Of a DNA stretch of 64,000 bases, positions 1 through 8,109 are shown piece by piece. Under the pieces are notes generated by a model, which ran no database searches, was not told where the DNA came from, and saw only the letters and a program-made list of their open reading frames with translations. The position numbers were made by a program, and so were the translations under genes. Positions within the stretch are counted from its first letter, which is position 1. Each line of letters starts with the position of its first letter. Origin of the DNA: Selenomonas sp. AB3002 (GTDB lineage: Bacteria; Bacillota; Negativicutes; Selenomonadales; Selenomonadaceae); contig NZ_JNIO01000008.1 of the NCBI RefSeq assembly GCF_000702545.1, positions 1,550,001 through 1,614,000 on the forward strand, read 5' to 3'.

Positions 1-286
1 CCACCACATCTTTCACCATGAAATCAGCAATTGTCTCCCGCTGCTGGGGCAGCACCGCCACCAGCCGGGCGTATTCGCTTCCCTCGATGGTGCTGACATC
101 CCGGCCCTGCAGGAAAACCTGCCCGGAACTTGGCTTGTCCCGGCTCAGAAAGGACAGGAGGGTGCTTTTCCCGCTGCCATTGGGACCCACGATGGCCGTC
201 ATGCGCCCCTGCCGGAAATGAGCCTGCACATTTTTCAGGATTTCCTGCTCCCCTATCCTGTAGCTAAGATCCTTTACCGTAAGCAT
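1..286 (-). CDS. btuD: Corrinoid/siderophore-type ABC transporter ATPase, N-terminal part (cut by window edge)
   Basis: The gene runs off the left edge, so only about the first 95 residues are visible. They begin MLTVKDLSYRIGEQE and contain the Walker A motif GPNGSGKST at about residue 35, followed by a Q-loop-like LPQQRE. This is the start of a FecE/BtuD-type ATPase that energises a FecCD permease. Its ATG lies two bases past the permease stop codon, so the two genes are translationally coupled. The cobalamin riboswitch upstream of the permease argues for vitamin B12 or another corrinoid as substrate rather than haem or a siderophore; that assignment is inferred from context. The signature and Walker B motifs lie outside the window. 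Confidence 0.85.
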   Translation of the reverse strand, partial: MLTVKDLSYRIGEQEILKNVQAHFRQGRMTAIVGPNGSGKSTLLSFLSRDKPSSGQVFLQGRDVSTIEGSEYARLVAVLPQQRETIADFMVKDVV

Positions 287-287
287 A

Positions 288-1295
288 TCAATAATCCTTG
301 TACTTCCTGCTGATGATCCACATGAACACCGGCGCTCCCAGGGTGGCCGTCAGGATGCCGATGGGCAGCTCCTCCGGCCGGAATAAGGTGCGGGCTGCCG
401 CATCTGCCCAGACCATCACCAAAGCCCCTGTCAGGGCGGTGAACCAGAGCATGACCGCATGGCGGGACTCGCTGAGAGACCTGGCTATATGGGGCACCAC
501 CAGGCCCACAAAGCCGATGATGCCAGAAAGGGCCACCACCACAGCCACCGCCAGGGAGGAAACCAGCACGATGAGCTGCTGCACCCGCTGGACGGGCATC
601 CCCAGATGCCTGGCCTCATTGCGCCCCAAAAGTATCAGGTCCAGCTCATGGCGCATGAGCCAGATGAACAGCATGGTTATGAAGAGCATCATTGCCCCCA
701 CCGGCACCATGCCCCACTGGACCCCGGACAGGCTCCCCATCAGCCAGAACATGGCGCTTCTGACCTGGGCCTCGTCCTTGGCCCCATAGATGGCCAGCAT
801 GGTGAAGGCCGAGAAAAGGGCCGAAATGCCCATGCCCATGAGCACCAGCTTCACCGGACTGCCGCTGCTGCCTGCCAGCTTCACCACCAGGGCTGTGGCC
901 ACCGCAGCCCCCAGAAAGGCACCCACATAGACACCATAGGGGGCAAAGAGCTGGGCCGCCCCGGTCACCAGGCAGAGCACGGCTCCTGTGCTGGCCCCGG
1001 AAGAAACTCCCAGGATATAGGGGTCTGCCAGATAGTTCTGGGACACGGTCTGCATCAAAAGCCCCGTAAGGGAAAGCAGCGCCCCGCCCATGGCCGCAAA
1101 GAGAATGCGGGGAGCCCGTATGTCGAAGACTATCATGGAAGTGGACGCCTCCAGCGGCTCTCCCAGAACCAAGGCGCTGATTTCCTGCAGGATTGTCTCC
1201 GGCGGGATAGGCACCGACCCCATGCCCAGGGCCAGCCCCATGCTGGCTGTCAGCGCCGCCAGGAGCATCATGCCCCGCAGCCAAAGTTTTCCCAT
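288..1295 (-). CDS. btuC: FecCD-family ABC permease, probably cobalamin importer BtuC
   Basis: This 335-residue integral membrane protein of the BtuC/FhuB/FecD family has about ten hydrophobic segments and the family's typical length. Recognisable family stretches include GALLSLTGLLMQ, PYILGVSSGASTGA and GLVVPHIAR. I start it at the ATG at 1295, preceded by GGTGGAAGG, because the longer frame reading upstream runs into the riboswitch terminator. It sits directly downstream of a cobalamin riboswitch and just ahead of its ATPase. It should form the channel of a corrinoid importer whose synthesis is shut off when adenosylcobalamin is plentiful. The periplasmic binding protein is not in the window. 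Confidence 0.88.
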   Translation of the reverse strand: MGKLWLRGMMLLAALTASMGLALGMGSVPIPPETILQEISALVLGEPLEASTSMIVFDIRAPRILFAAMGGALLSLTGLLMQTVSQNYLADPYILGVSSGASTGAVLCLVTGAAQLFAPYGVYVGAFLGAAVATALVVKLAGSSGSPVKLVLMGMGISALFSAFTMLAIYGAKDEAQVRSAMFWLMGSLSGVQWGMVPVGAMMLFITMLFIWLMRHELDLILLGRNEARHLGMPVQRVQQLIVLVSSLAVAVVVALSGIIGFVGLVVPHIARSLSESRHAVMLWFTALTGALVMVWADAAARTLFRPEELPIGILTATLGAPVFMWIISRKYKDY

Positions 1296-1335
1296 TATCC
1301 TTCCACCATCTCCCTTTGAACTGTTCCGCAAGACA

Positions 1336-1376
1336 AGAAAACAGGCCCCTCCCCCAAGTGGGAGCGGGCCTGTCAA
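1336..1376 (-). terminator. Riboswitch-controlled intrinsic terminator ahead of btuC
   Basis: Read on the minus strand, ACAGGCCCGCTCCC pairs across a short loop with GGGGGAGGGGCCTGT and is followed by TTTTC. The hairpin lies between the cobalamin aptamer and btuC, so it is the likely expression platform: ligand binding would favour termination. Confidence 0.75.
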
Positions 1377-1496
1377 ACCATCATCCTTGCCGTGTCTTCC
1401 CATGCCCCTGGCAGCAGGAATACACCCCGGCACAAATCCCCATCCCCATCACTCGCAGGTTCTTGGATACTGCTCTCCAGTATCTTACGGCGATTG

Positions 1497-1668
1497 TCGG
1501 TCAGGCAATTCTCCTGGCTCCAGTTCATCACCCTCCTGCGCCTTCCCAGAGTTTCCCCCAGTGGCATGGATGCAGGACTGCTCCCTGTTACAGTGGCGGG
1601 ACCGCACCGGCCTTGAGGATTTCCCTCGCACCGGACTTCCTTATTGAGTCTTCCGACACCTGACCCTT
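1497..1668 (-). ncRNA. Cobalamin riboswitch
   Basis: On the minus strand the element shows the class hallmarks in order: GGTCAGGTGTCGG near its 5' end, the core GGTCCCGCCACTGTAA, GGGAAGGCG, and the B12 box AGCCAGGAGAATTGCCTGACC (B12 box at about 1501-1519). It sits in the 5' leader of btuC, between a good sigma-70-type promoter and an intrinsic terminator. This matches the standard arrangement of transcription-attenuating adenosylcobalamin riboswitches. Confidence 0.92.
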
Positions 1669-1705
1669 CCTTATGCTGTTGTAGATTGAAACTTAAGTCA
1701 GAATT

Positions 1706-1734
1706 ATCATACCATTGTATAAATTCTTTGTCAA
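1706..1734 (-). promoter_or_regulatory. Promoter of the btuC-btuD transcript
   Basis: On the minus strand TTGACA (1734-1729) is separated by 17 bases from TATGAT (1711-1706), a near-consensus housekeeping promoter. Transcription would start about 30-40 bases before the cobalamin aptamer. Confidence 0.75.
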
Positions 1735-1754
1735 GAAAACTTACAAATCACCAC

Positions 1755-1788
1755 AAAAAGCAGCCCCCGGTTCCATTGGCACCGGGGC
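1755..1788 (-). terminator. Intrinsic terminator after the PRD fragment
   Basis: On the minus strand CCCCGGT pairs with ACCGGGG around a nine-base loop and is followed by GCTGCTTTTTG. It lies directly after the stop codon of the PRD-domain remnant. Confidence 0.7.
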
Positions 1789-1794
1789 CTTGCT

Positions 1795-2364
1795 TTAACT
1801 TCTGGCCAGGCGGGAAATGTGGATGACGAGGTAGGCTTTTTCCTCCTCGCTGATTTCCTTCTCATACCTGTTCAGCAGATGCTGCCTGATTTTCTCCGCC
1901 ACCGCTTCTTCTGTCTTGTACTTGCCGGCAATGCTTTCCGGCAGGATGTCATCCGTGAGCATCTGGTTGGTGAAGAAGCGCTCCACGAAGAAGCGGATAT
2001 GGGTGATGAATCTGTTATAATGGAGGCTTTCCTTGTCCAGCTTCTTGTGCAGGGAGTAGCAGACGATGTTGACAATCTCCCCCATGAGCTTGGCATTCCT
2101 GGCGCTGTCGTAGTCCTGGCCGTGGGCTTCCTCGGCGTTGGCAATATGAAAGGCGATATTGGCCGCCTCTTCCTCTGGCAGGTTCACCTTGAGGGTCTCA
2201 TTGAGACAGGCCAGGCATTTCTCTGCTGCCGCAAATTCCTTGCTGTAGAAGCTCTTGATACCCCACAGGGACCTGTTGGTGATGACCAGTTTCTTCTGCA
2301 GGCGCTCTATGGCGAAGTTGATATGGTCTGCCAGGGTGAATATCTGCAGCATTTTGGGCATCAA
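1795..2364 (-). pseudogene. BglG/LicT-type antiterminator remnant: PRD1-PRD2 only
   Basis: The 189-residue frame matches the two tandem PTS-regulation domains of a BglG/LicT/SacT antiterminator. PRD1 is recognisable from TLADHINFAIERLQK and PRD2 from LHYNRFITHIRFFVERFF, with the conserved histidines retained. Full-length family members are about 280 residues and start with a roughly 55-residue RNA-binding CAT domain; that domain and the beginning of PRD1 are missing. Upstream sequence in a different frame codes instead for the start of a STAS domain, so the gene is best read as a deletion product. A free-standing PRD protein cannot be excluded, but its start codon has no convincing ribosome-binding site. 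Confidence 0.7.
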
Positions 2365-2416
2365 TATCGCCCTCTAAGAAAATAGTAAGGATACCCTCAC
2401 TGTTATCAAACCGCAA
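2350..2416 (-). pseudogene. STAS-domain N-terminal fragment joined to the PRD remnant
   Basis: A TTG start at 2416, well spaced after AAGGAGG, begins a frame reading RFDNSEGILTIFLEGDIDAQ. This is the first two strands and first helix of a STAS (anti-anti-sigma) domain, of the same style as the STAS genes near 52 kb. The resemblance stops after about 25 residues, and the sequence then continues in another frame as the PRD protein. I read it as the surviving 5' end of a second STAS gene after a deletion. Confidence 0.5.
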
Positions 2417-2501
2417 AGCGCCTTCCTCCTTAGACAAAATGAATCCTAATTATATATTCTCCACCCTTTGTGAAAATCCTTCTTCTTGTACATAGCAAAA
2501 C

Positions 2502-4381
2502 GGGGCTGCTGCATGAGTGTAATTCCACTTATGCACAGCCCCTTTTCCTTGTTGATGTATAAGAAGTTCCTATTCGTTGTAAAATCCACTAAAAATGAGC
2601 ACAAGATACCAGGCGGTATAAAAATCGCCTTTTTTCTTGTGCTCTTATTTTGTATTCAGGCTGCGTTATTCACAGGGAACAGGTGCTGGCCTGCTCTGTC
2701 TGACTGGATTTTGCAGTGCAGCTTTTGAATATTGTAAGCCATAGCCACCAGCATGATCTCAACAAGGACATTTGCTGTGCCGCGGCTCAGGAACCTTCGG
2801 AAATTCATGTCCGCCTTCATCATTGCAAATGCACCTTCTGCCTGTATGCTTCGGTTTATGCGCAGTTGTACTCCTTCTTTTGAGGTTATACGTTCCAAAT
2901 CTTCCTGACGTTGGCGCAAAAACTGTTTGGATACTTCAAAGTGCTTGGTTCTCTCCTCCAGCGGGGTCTTGCAATGGTTTCCGTGTATGCACTGGCTCTT
3001 CAGCGGGCAGTTGCCGCAATCCGCGGAACTGTAAAGGGTTATATTTCTTTTGAATCCTGTCCGGCTGCTGCGTACGAATTCCTTTGCAGCTGCAAGCTTC
3101 CTGCCCTGGGCGCATAAATAGGCATCTTCTTCTGGCAGATAGGTCATATTCTCCCTGCGCCCGATATCCTTTTTCCATTTTCTTGTCTTGCTCTTCTCAT
3201 AATTGCTGGGCTTTATGAAGGCGCGCTGCCCGTTGATCTCAAGATAGAGGTAGTTCTCTTCGCTTTCGTATCCTGCATCCGCAACCACATTGGGATAGCG
3301 GCGCTGCAGATGTTTCTCCATATCCTGAAGGAAAGGAATGAGTGTGGTTGTATCTGTAGGCTGGGGACCGACCGATGCCCATGTGATGAATTCAGAGTCC
3401 GTGCCGCACTGGATGTTGTAGGCCGGCTTGAGCTGGCCGTTCTTCATGGCATCTTCCTTCATGCGCATGAAGGTTGCATCCGTGTCTGTCTTGGCAAAGC
3501 TGTTGCGGTCGCCTAGAATGTGCAGGTATGTATTGTATTTTTTGAGCCGGGCAATGAATTCGTCCAGCTGCTCCATTGTTTTCTGCAGGGCAGTCTTGCA
3601 CTTGCCCGTTCCCTTGACGAATATGATGTCCTGCGCCTTCTGGCATGCCTTGAGCTTGCGGCGAAGCTTTTTGAGGTGCCTGACATGGATTTCATCGCTG
3701 TAATGCAGAGAAAGCGTGAACTCTTCCCTGGCTTTGCTGACAAAGGCAGGAAGCTTTGCCATGAGCTTGGCTTTGTTTTTAAGGACAGCCTTCTTCCAGA
3801 CAAATTTATACTTGTTGGAGAAAGACTCAATCTTTGTTCCGTCAATGAAGATGTCTTTAAGGGAAATGACACCGAACTGTTCAAGCAGGAAGTCCATCTG
3901 GGCAAACAGTTCCTTGATGCAGAGTGCCAGATGTTTGGAACGGAATCTTGAGATGGTAGCATGGTCAGGGGCCGGCTTGCCTTCCAGCAGGTACATGAAG
4001 TTGATGTCCCGTCGGCAGGCAGTCTCAATCTTGCGGGAGCTGAAAATATGGTTCATTCCGGCATAAACAAGGATGGCCAGCATCTGCCTGGGCGACGCCA
4101 AATTTCGATCTATCCTTTGATAGGTCTCCTCCAGTGACTTTATATCCATACCTCCAATGCAGTGGCGAAGCAGGCGGACGGGGTCATCCTTGCTAACCTG
4201 AAATTCAAGATTTAAGGGGAGAAACAGTTGATAATTCTCTCCTAAAGACGTATACTCTTTCTGTGAATTCGGTTTTAGCATACCTAAATTCTACACCTAA
4301 TCCCGGGGCTTGAATGTCCCGGGATTATCTTTTTGCATAAAAATGAGGCTGCTGCACGTTTGGATTACGTGCAACAGCCCC
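2502..4381 (-). mobile_element. IS1182-family-like insertion sequence with hairpin ends
   Basis: The element carries one transposase gene and ends in imperfect inverted repeats: GGGGCTGCTGCATG at the left (from 2502), and GGGGCTGTTGCACG read inward from the right (from 4381). Each end is also a self-complementary hairpin of about 40 bases (2502-2542 and 4345-4381). Just outside, ATAGCAA on the left faces TTGCTAT on the right, so either the inverted repeats extend further or the target was palindromic. No direct target duplication was clear to me, so the exact borders are uncertain by about ten bases. Confidence 0.7.
2656..4281 (-). CDS. IS1182-family DDE transposase
   Basis: This 541-residue protein has the IS1182/ISBma-like layout. 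An N-terminal helical region (PVRLLRHCIGGMD, ILVYAGMNHIFSSRKIE) is followed by PDHATISRFRSKHL and the first catalytic aspartate in DIFIDGTKIES. The second aspartate is in VVADAGYESEENY, then a four-cysteine segment (CGNCPLKSQC), and the glutamate region is near INRSIQAEGAFAMMK. Length and order agree with an intact transposase, and no frameshift is visible. It is the only gene of the element, and its 3' end lies about 150 bases inside the left terminus. Confidence 0.9.
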   Translation of the reverse strand: MLKPNSQKEYTSLGENYQLFLPLNLEFQVSKDDPVRLLRHCIGGMDIKSLEETYQRIDRNLASPRQMLAILVYAGMNHIFSSRKIETACRRDINFMYLLEGKPAPDHATISRFRSKHLALCIKELFAQMDFLLEQFGVISLKDIFIDGTKIESFSNKYKFVWKKAVLKNKAKLMAKLPAFVSKAREEFTLSLHYSDEIHVRHLKKLRRKLKACQKAQDIIFVKGTGKCKTALQKTMEQLDEFIARLKKYNTYLHILGDRNSFAKTDTDATFMRMKEDAMKNGQLKPAYNIQCGTDSEFITWASVGPQPTDTTTLIPFLQDMEKHLQRRYPNVVADAGYESEENYLYLEINGQRAFIKPSNYEKSKTRKWKKDIGRRENMTYLPEEDAYLCAQGRKLAAAKEFVRSSRTGFKRNITLYSSADCGNCPLKSQCIHGNHCKTPLEERTKHFEVSKQFLRQRQEDLERITSKEGVQLRINRSIQAEGAFAMMKADMNFRRFLSRGTANVLVEIMLVAMAYNIQKLHCKIQSDRAGQHLFPVNNAA

Positions 4382-4393
4382 TTGCTATACATT

Positions 4394-6664
4394 TTATGCC
4401 TTGGCAATCTGCACAGCGCAGACCTTGTACTCCGGCTGCTTGGAACCGGGATCGAAAGCATCCAGCAGCACCTTGTTGATCAGGCGGTCGTCTTCCGGGT
4501 CGTGGAAGGAGACGTACACCAGCCCCGGCATGGGCTTGCCGCGGCCGTTAATCTTGGCCTTGAACTTGCAGGTGGCCCGGCGGGAGGTGATGTTCACCAG
4601 ATCGCCCTCACTGATGCCCAGGCGCTTGGCATCCTCCTCGTTGACTTCAACATACATCTCAGGAGCAGCGTTTTTCAGCTCCGGCACGTTGCCCGTCATA
4701 GTGGCAGTATGCCAATGCTCCAGCATGCGGCCCGTGGTGAGGAAGAAGGGATATTCTGCATCAGGCATTTCCTGAGCGTCAATCTGAGGCCGTGCGTAGA
4801 TGACAGCCCTGTTGTTCTTGCGGCAGTAGAACTTGATGCCCTCCCCCTCCTTCACATAAGGATCATACCCCTCCGCATAGCGGATATATGTCTCGGGGGA
4901 ACTGTCGGGGTCCGGCGCCACAGGCCAGGTGAAGCCGTGGCCTTCACGCAGGCGCCTGTAGGAAGCCATCTGCATATCCGTGCCAGCCTGGCACTTCTGA
5001 TACTCTGCCCAAACCTCCTCCGGGGTCTTGAAAGGCACCAGCTTCTCAAAGCCCATGCGCTTGCCGAAGTCGATGATGGTCTCCAGGTCAGACCTGGCCT
5101 CACCGGGAGGCTCCACAGCCTTGGCGATATGGTTGGTGCGGCGCTCGCCGTTGCCGTAGACGCCTTCCTTTTCCATCCAGAGAGCGGCAGGCAGCACCAC
5201 ATCTGCCAGTTCCGAAGTGCGGGTGGGATGATAAGCCTCCGACACCACCAGGAAGACCTTCTCCATGCCGGGACGGTAGTAATTGAGGTTAGGCAGGGAC
5301 TGGCCCGGATTGGTGGTCATGACCCAGAGGCACTTGAGGTCGCCAGTGACGGCGGCTTTGAACATCTCCAGGGTATGGTAGCCGGGCTTGGAGGGCATGG
5401 TCCCCTTGGGCACGCCCCAGATTTCCTCCAGCTCGTTCCTGTGCTTCTCGTTGGCCACAAAACGATGGGCGGGCAGAATATGGGAAAGGCCGCCTGTCTC
5501 GCGGACGCTGCCGCAGGCACTGGGCTGCCCCGTCAGGGAGAAGGGCGTATTGCCTGGCTTGCAGATTTTGCCTGTCAAGAGATGCAGGTTGTGCACCAGA
5601 TTGTTGGCCCAGACGCCCCGGGTGCGCTGGTTGAAGCCCATGCACCACATGGACATGGTATTGCGCTTGGGGTCAGCAAAGAGCCTGGCCACCTCACGGA
5701 TGGTTGCGGCAGGTATGCCGCAGGCTGCCTCCACTTTCTCCGGGGTATAATCCTGCAGGAAGGCCTTGTACTCCTCATAGGTGAGCTTATCGCTGGCCCC
5801 TTTCATGAATTCCGTATGGTCAGCGATGAACTTCTCGTCCGTCAGCCCTTCCTCCACAATGACCTGGGCCATGGCGTTCATCATGGCCAGATCCCGGCTG
5901 GGAATGAAGGGCAGGTAATAGTCCGCAATATCTGCCGTGCGGGTCTTGCGGGGATCTGCCACGATGATCTTCACATTGGGGTCGCTGTTCTTCCTGTCCA
6001 CAATGCGGGAGAACAGCACCGGGTGAGCCTCGGCAGAGTTGGAGCCAATGAGGAAGAATGTATCCGCCGCCTCGATATCCGCATAGGTGCCCATGGGCTC
6101 ATCTGCCCCGTAGGTGGTGACAAAGCCTGCCACGGCGCTGGCCATACAGGTGCGGGGATTGCCCTCCACATTGTTGGTGCCGATGCCAGCCCGGAAAATC
6201 TTCTGCATGGTGTAGGTTTCCTCGGCAAAGGTCTGGCCGGAGCCATAGAAGCCCACAGAGTCCGGACCGTATTTCTCGATAGATTCCTTGAACTTCTCCA
6301 CAATGAGGTTCATGGCCTCATCCCAGCTGGCCTCCACCAGCTTGCCGTCCTTCCTGATCAGGGGCTTCTTGGCCCTGTCCTTGGTATCCATGATTTTGGG
6401 CAACAGAATGCCCTTCACGCAGAGGCGACCCTTGTTCACGGCGCAATCCGGGTCACCCTTCACGGCTACGATCTTGCCGCCAGTGACGCCTGCCAGCACG
6501 CCGCAGCCGGTGCCGCAATAACGGCAGACGCCCTTGACCCACTTCTCCGCATCCTTCTGCTCCACAGGGCCCTTCTGCGTGTCACGCTTGTTGCCGCAGC
6601 CGGCAGCCAGCATGGCGGCCGAAACTGCTATAGCCTTCAAAAAATCTCTTCTTGAAAATTTCAT
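4394..6664 (-). CDS. napA: Periplasmic nitrate reductase catalytic subunit NapA
   Basis: This 756-residue molybdoenzyme reduces nitrate to nitrite in the periplasm. The N-terminus carries a Tat signal (SRRDFLK) followed by a lipobox-like AAGCG. The 4Fe-4S site is CRYCGTGCG (about residues 50-60) with a later ligand in GRLCVKG, and the molybdenum cysteine is in NPRTCMASAV. NapA-specific stretches include GFNQRTRGVWANNL and SLTGQPSACGS. I start at the ATG after GGGAGGG at 6664 rather than six codons upstream. It is the last gene of the nap operon, 14 bases after the multihaem cytochrome. No napB is present in the window, so electrons probably arrive directly from that cytochrome. A strong hairpin follows its stop codon and overlaps the end of the IS. 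Confidence 0.93.
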   Translation of the reverse strand: MKFSRRDFLKAIAVSAAMLAAGCGNKRDTQKGPVEQKDAEKWVKGVCRYCGTGCGVLAGVTGGKIVAVKGDPDCAVNKGRLCVKGILLPKIMDTKDRAKKPLIRKDGKLVEASWDEAMNLIVEKFKESIEKYGPDSVGFYGSGQTFAEETYTMQKIFRAGIGTNNVEGNPRTCMASAVAGFVTTYGADEPMGTYADIEAADTFFLIGSNSAEAHPVLFSRIVDRKNSDPNVKIIVADPRKTRTADIADYYLPFIPSRDLAMMNAMAQVIVEEGLTDEKFIADHTEFMKGASDKLTYEEYKAFLQDYTPEKVEAACGIPAATIREVARLFADPKRNTMSMWCMGFNQRTRGVWANNLVHNLHLLTGKICKPGNTPFSLTGQPSACGSVRETGGLSHILPAHRFVANEKHRNELEEIWGVPKGTMPSKPGYHTLEMFKAAVTGDLKCLWVMTTNPGQSLPNLNYYRPGMEKVFLVVSEAYHPTRTSELADVVLPAALWMEKEGVYGNGERRTNHIAKAVEPPGEARSDLETIIDFGKRMGFEKLVPFKTPEEVWAEYQKCQAGTDMQMASYRRLREGHGFTWPVAPDPDSSPETYIRYAEGYDPYVKEGEGIKFYCRKNNRAVIYARPQIDAQEMPDAEYPFFLTTGRMLEHWHTATMTGNVPELKNAAPEMYVEVNEEDAKRLGISEGDLVNITSRRATCKFKAKINGRGKPMPGLVYVSFHDPEDDRLINKVLLDAFDPGSKQPEYKVCAVQIAKA

Positions 6665-6678
6665 GTTCAGGCCCTCCC

Positions 6679-7206
6679 TCAAAGCGAACCCATGGCATCA
6701 AGATGACAGGTGTAGCAGCGCTCACGGCTGGGCAGCACCTGATTGGCGGCATCGTTATGCACAATGCCGGTATGGCAGGTGACACAGTTCATGCCGTTCT
6801 CAAAATGCTTGGCAGTATGGGGATCCTTGCGGGGCCCGGCCACCTCTGCTTCCTTGATTTTGTCCTGATGGCAGTTGTAGCAGTTCACCTCATTGGTATT
6901 CTGCAGCTTGATGGGGTCGGGGACGTTGCCCGTCACATGGAGGATAAGTTCCTGGGTGCCCTTCATCTTGGACTTCACCAGACCTGTAAAACCAGGCTGC
7001 TCATGGCAGTCGGCGCAGTCCACATTCTTATGGTTGGAGTGCTGCCAGGTGACATACATGGGGTCCATCTCATGGCACTGCTCTCCGCAGAAGGTATTCT
7101 GATTGGTGGCCTCAATCATGCCGTAGGCCGCCGTGAAGGCCACGATGCAGGCAATGCCTGCCATGGCAATGTGCTTCAGCTTTACTTGCTTGTCTCCCAG
7201 ACTCAT
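6679..7206 (-). CDS. NapC/NrfH-like membrane-anchored multihaem c-type cytochrome
   Basis: The 175-residue protein has one N-terminal membrane anchor (about residues 11-30) and a periplasmic part with four CXXCH haem sites: CADCH, CYNCH, CVTCH and CYTCH. A further first site, CGEQCHEM, has three residues between the cysteines. NapC/NrfH proteins normally carry four haems and pass electrons from menaquinol to periplasmic reductases. This one could bind five. It lies between a Moco-type riboswitch and napA, so it is probably NapA's direct electron donor and is co-regulated with it by cofactor availability. The CX3CH site is clear in the nucleotide sequence. Confidence 0.88.
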   Translation of the reverse strand: MSLGDKQVKLKHIAMAGIACIVAFTAAYGMIEATNQNTFCGEQCHEMDPMYVTWQHSNHKNVDCADCHEQPGFTGLVKSKMKGTQELILHVTGNVPDPIKLQNTNEVNCYNCHQDKIKEAEVAGPRKDPHTAKHFENGMNCVTCHTGIVHNDAANQVLPSRERCYTCHLDAMGSL

Positions 7207-7224
7207 GTTGCTCCCTCCTTCTTG

Positions 7225-7341
7225 GCTCTTGGCTCCTTTTCAAACACGGAAGGCCGCAGGGTTTCCCCCATGGCCCTGTACGCTCCCGGCGTAGGCGCAG
7301 TACCATGACCGAAGGTTTTAGGCACTTTTGCTCGGAGGGAT
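7225..7341 (-). ncRNA. Moco-type riboswitch inside the nap operon
   Basis: On the minus strand the element begins TCCCTCCGAGCAAAAGTGCC, has GGGGGAAACCC and GCGGCCTTCCG in the middle, and ends TTTGAAAAGGAGC. The same blocks in the same order occur in the leader of modA (12305-12420). CTCC at the 5' end can close onto GGAG at the 3' end. The conservation and placement before molybdenum genes fit the Moco RNA motif; I recognise this from memory of the consensus and have not run a covariance search. It lies between napH and the cytochrome-napA pair, and the gene's own SD (AAGGAGGG) follows within about 25 bases. Confidence 0.75.
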
Positions 7342-7358
7342 GCCAGCACAGATGATCA

Positions 7359-8105
7359 TCACTTGTTTTTCCCCTTGAATGTAAAGCTCACCGCCCCCTC
7401 CTTGCAACTGTCAATGCAATCCCCGCAGTTAGTACACAACATATTATCATCTACGGACTCCCTGCCCGGGGCCGTGCCCATGCTGCACACGGCGGCGCAC
7501 TTGCCACAGTGGGTGCACTTGCTCTCATCCACCGTCACCCTCAGCAGCCGCTTCATCCCCAGAAGACCATAGATGGCCCCCAAGGGGCAAAGGGTGCGGC
7601 ACCAGATTTTCCTGCCCCAGACAAGGCCTGCTCCCACCACTAGAAGCAAAAGCAGCAGCTCAAGCCCTGCCCCGAACAGCAGCATGCGCATCAGGGCGAA
7701 GACCGGGGAGAAAATGTTGAACACCGGCATAGACAAGAACAGGGCGAGGCACAGTACAAAAATCAAAGACCACAAAGGCCAACGCTTGTCCTGCAACGGC
7801 TTCTTCTTGTCCCTGGGCAAGAGTTCCAGCAGGAAATTCAGCGGGCACACGAAGCTGCAGAAGACCCTTCCCAGGAGAACAGCCGCCAGAGTCAAGGGCA
7901 GGGCCGACAATAAGAGAGGCCCCCACAAGCTCTTGCTGGCCAAAGTGATTTCCAAGACCGTCAGCGGGTCTGTCAGCTCCAGTCCCATAAGATCTGCCGA
8001 AATATAAGTGCCATACCACAGGAGATCCGTGTACCAGATAGGCAGCAGGAGGATGACAAGGAAAAACACCTGCACTATTTTCCGTATGATCTTTACTTTC
8101 ATCAT
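7359..8105 (-). CDS. napH: NapH-type membrane quinol dehydrogenase, iron-sulfur protein
   Basis: This 248-residue membrane protein has four predicted membrane segments, the NapH cysteine motifs FCSFVCPLN and WCRTLCPLG, and two C-terminal 4Fe-4S sites (CTHCGKCAAVC and CTNCGDCIDSC). With NapG, NapH is known in epsilonproteobacteria and enterobacteria to oxidise quinol and feed the Nap system. Its start is five bases after the napG stop, which fits the GH pair acting as a complex. The stop codon is only 17 bases before the internal riboswitch. Confidence 0.9.
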   Translation of the reverse strand: MMKVKIIRKIVQVFFLVILLLPIWYTDLLWYGTYISADLMGLELTDPLTVLEITLASKSLWGPLLLSALPLTLAAVLLGRVFCSFVCPLNFLLELLPRDKKKPLQDKRWPLWSLIFVLCLALFLSMPVFNIFSPVFALMRMLLFGAGLELLLLLLVVGAGLVWGRKIWCRTLCPLGAIYGLLGMKRLLRVTVDESKCTHCGKCAAVCSMGTAPGRESVDDNMLCTNCGDCIDSCKEGAVSFTFKGKNK

Positions 8106-8109
8106 GGCC

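Noticed and set aside
1795-2364. Reading the PRD protein as a complete functional antiterminator
   Set aside because: The RNA-binding CAT domain is absent, and the sequence upstream codes for an unrelated STAS start in another frame.
4310-6655. Very long open frame on the plus strand (781 codons) opposite napA
   Set aside because: It is antisense to a clearly conserved molybdoenzyme. The translated sequence is His/Gly/Leu-rich and family-free, as expected for a shadow of a GC-rich gene with codon-position bias.
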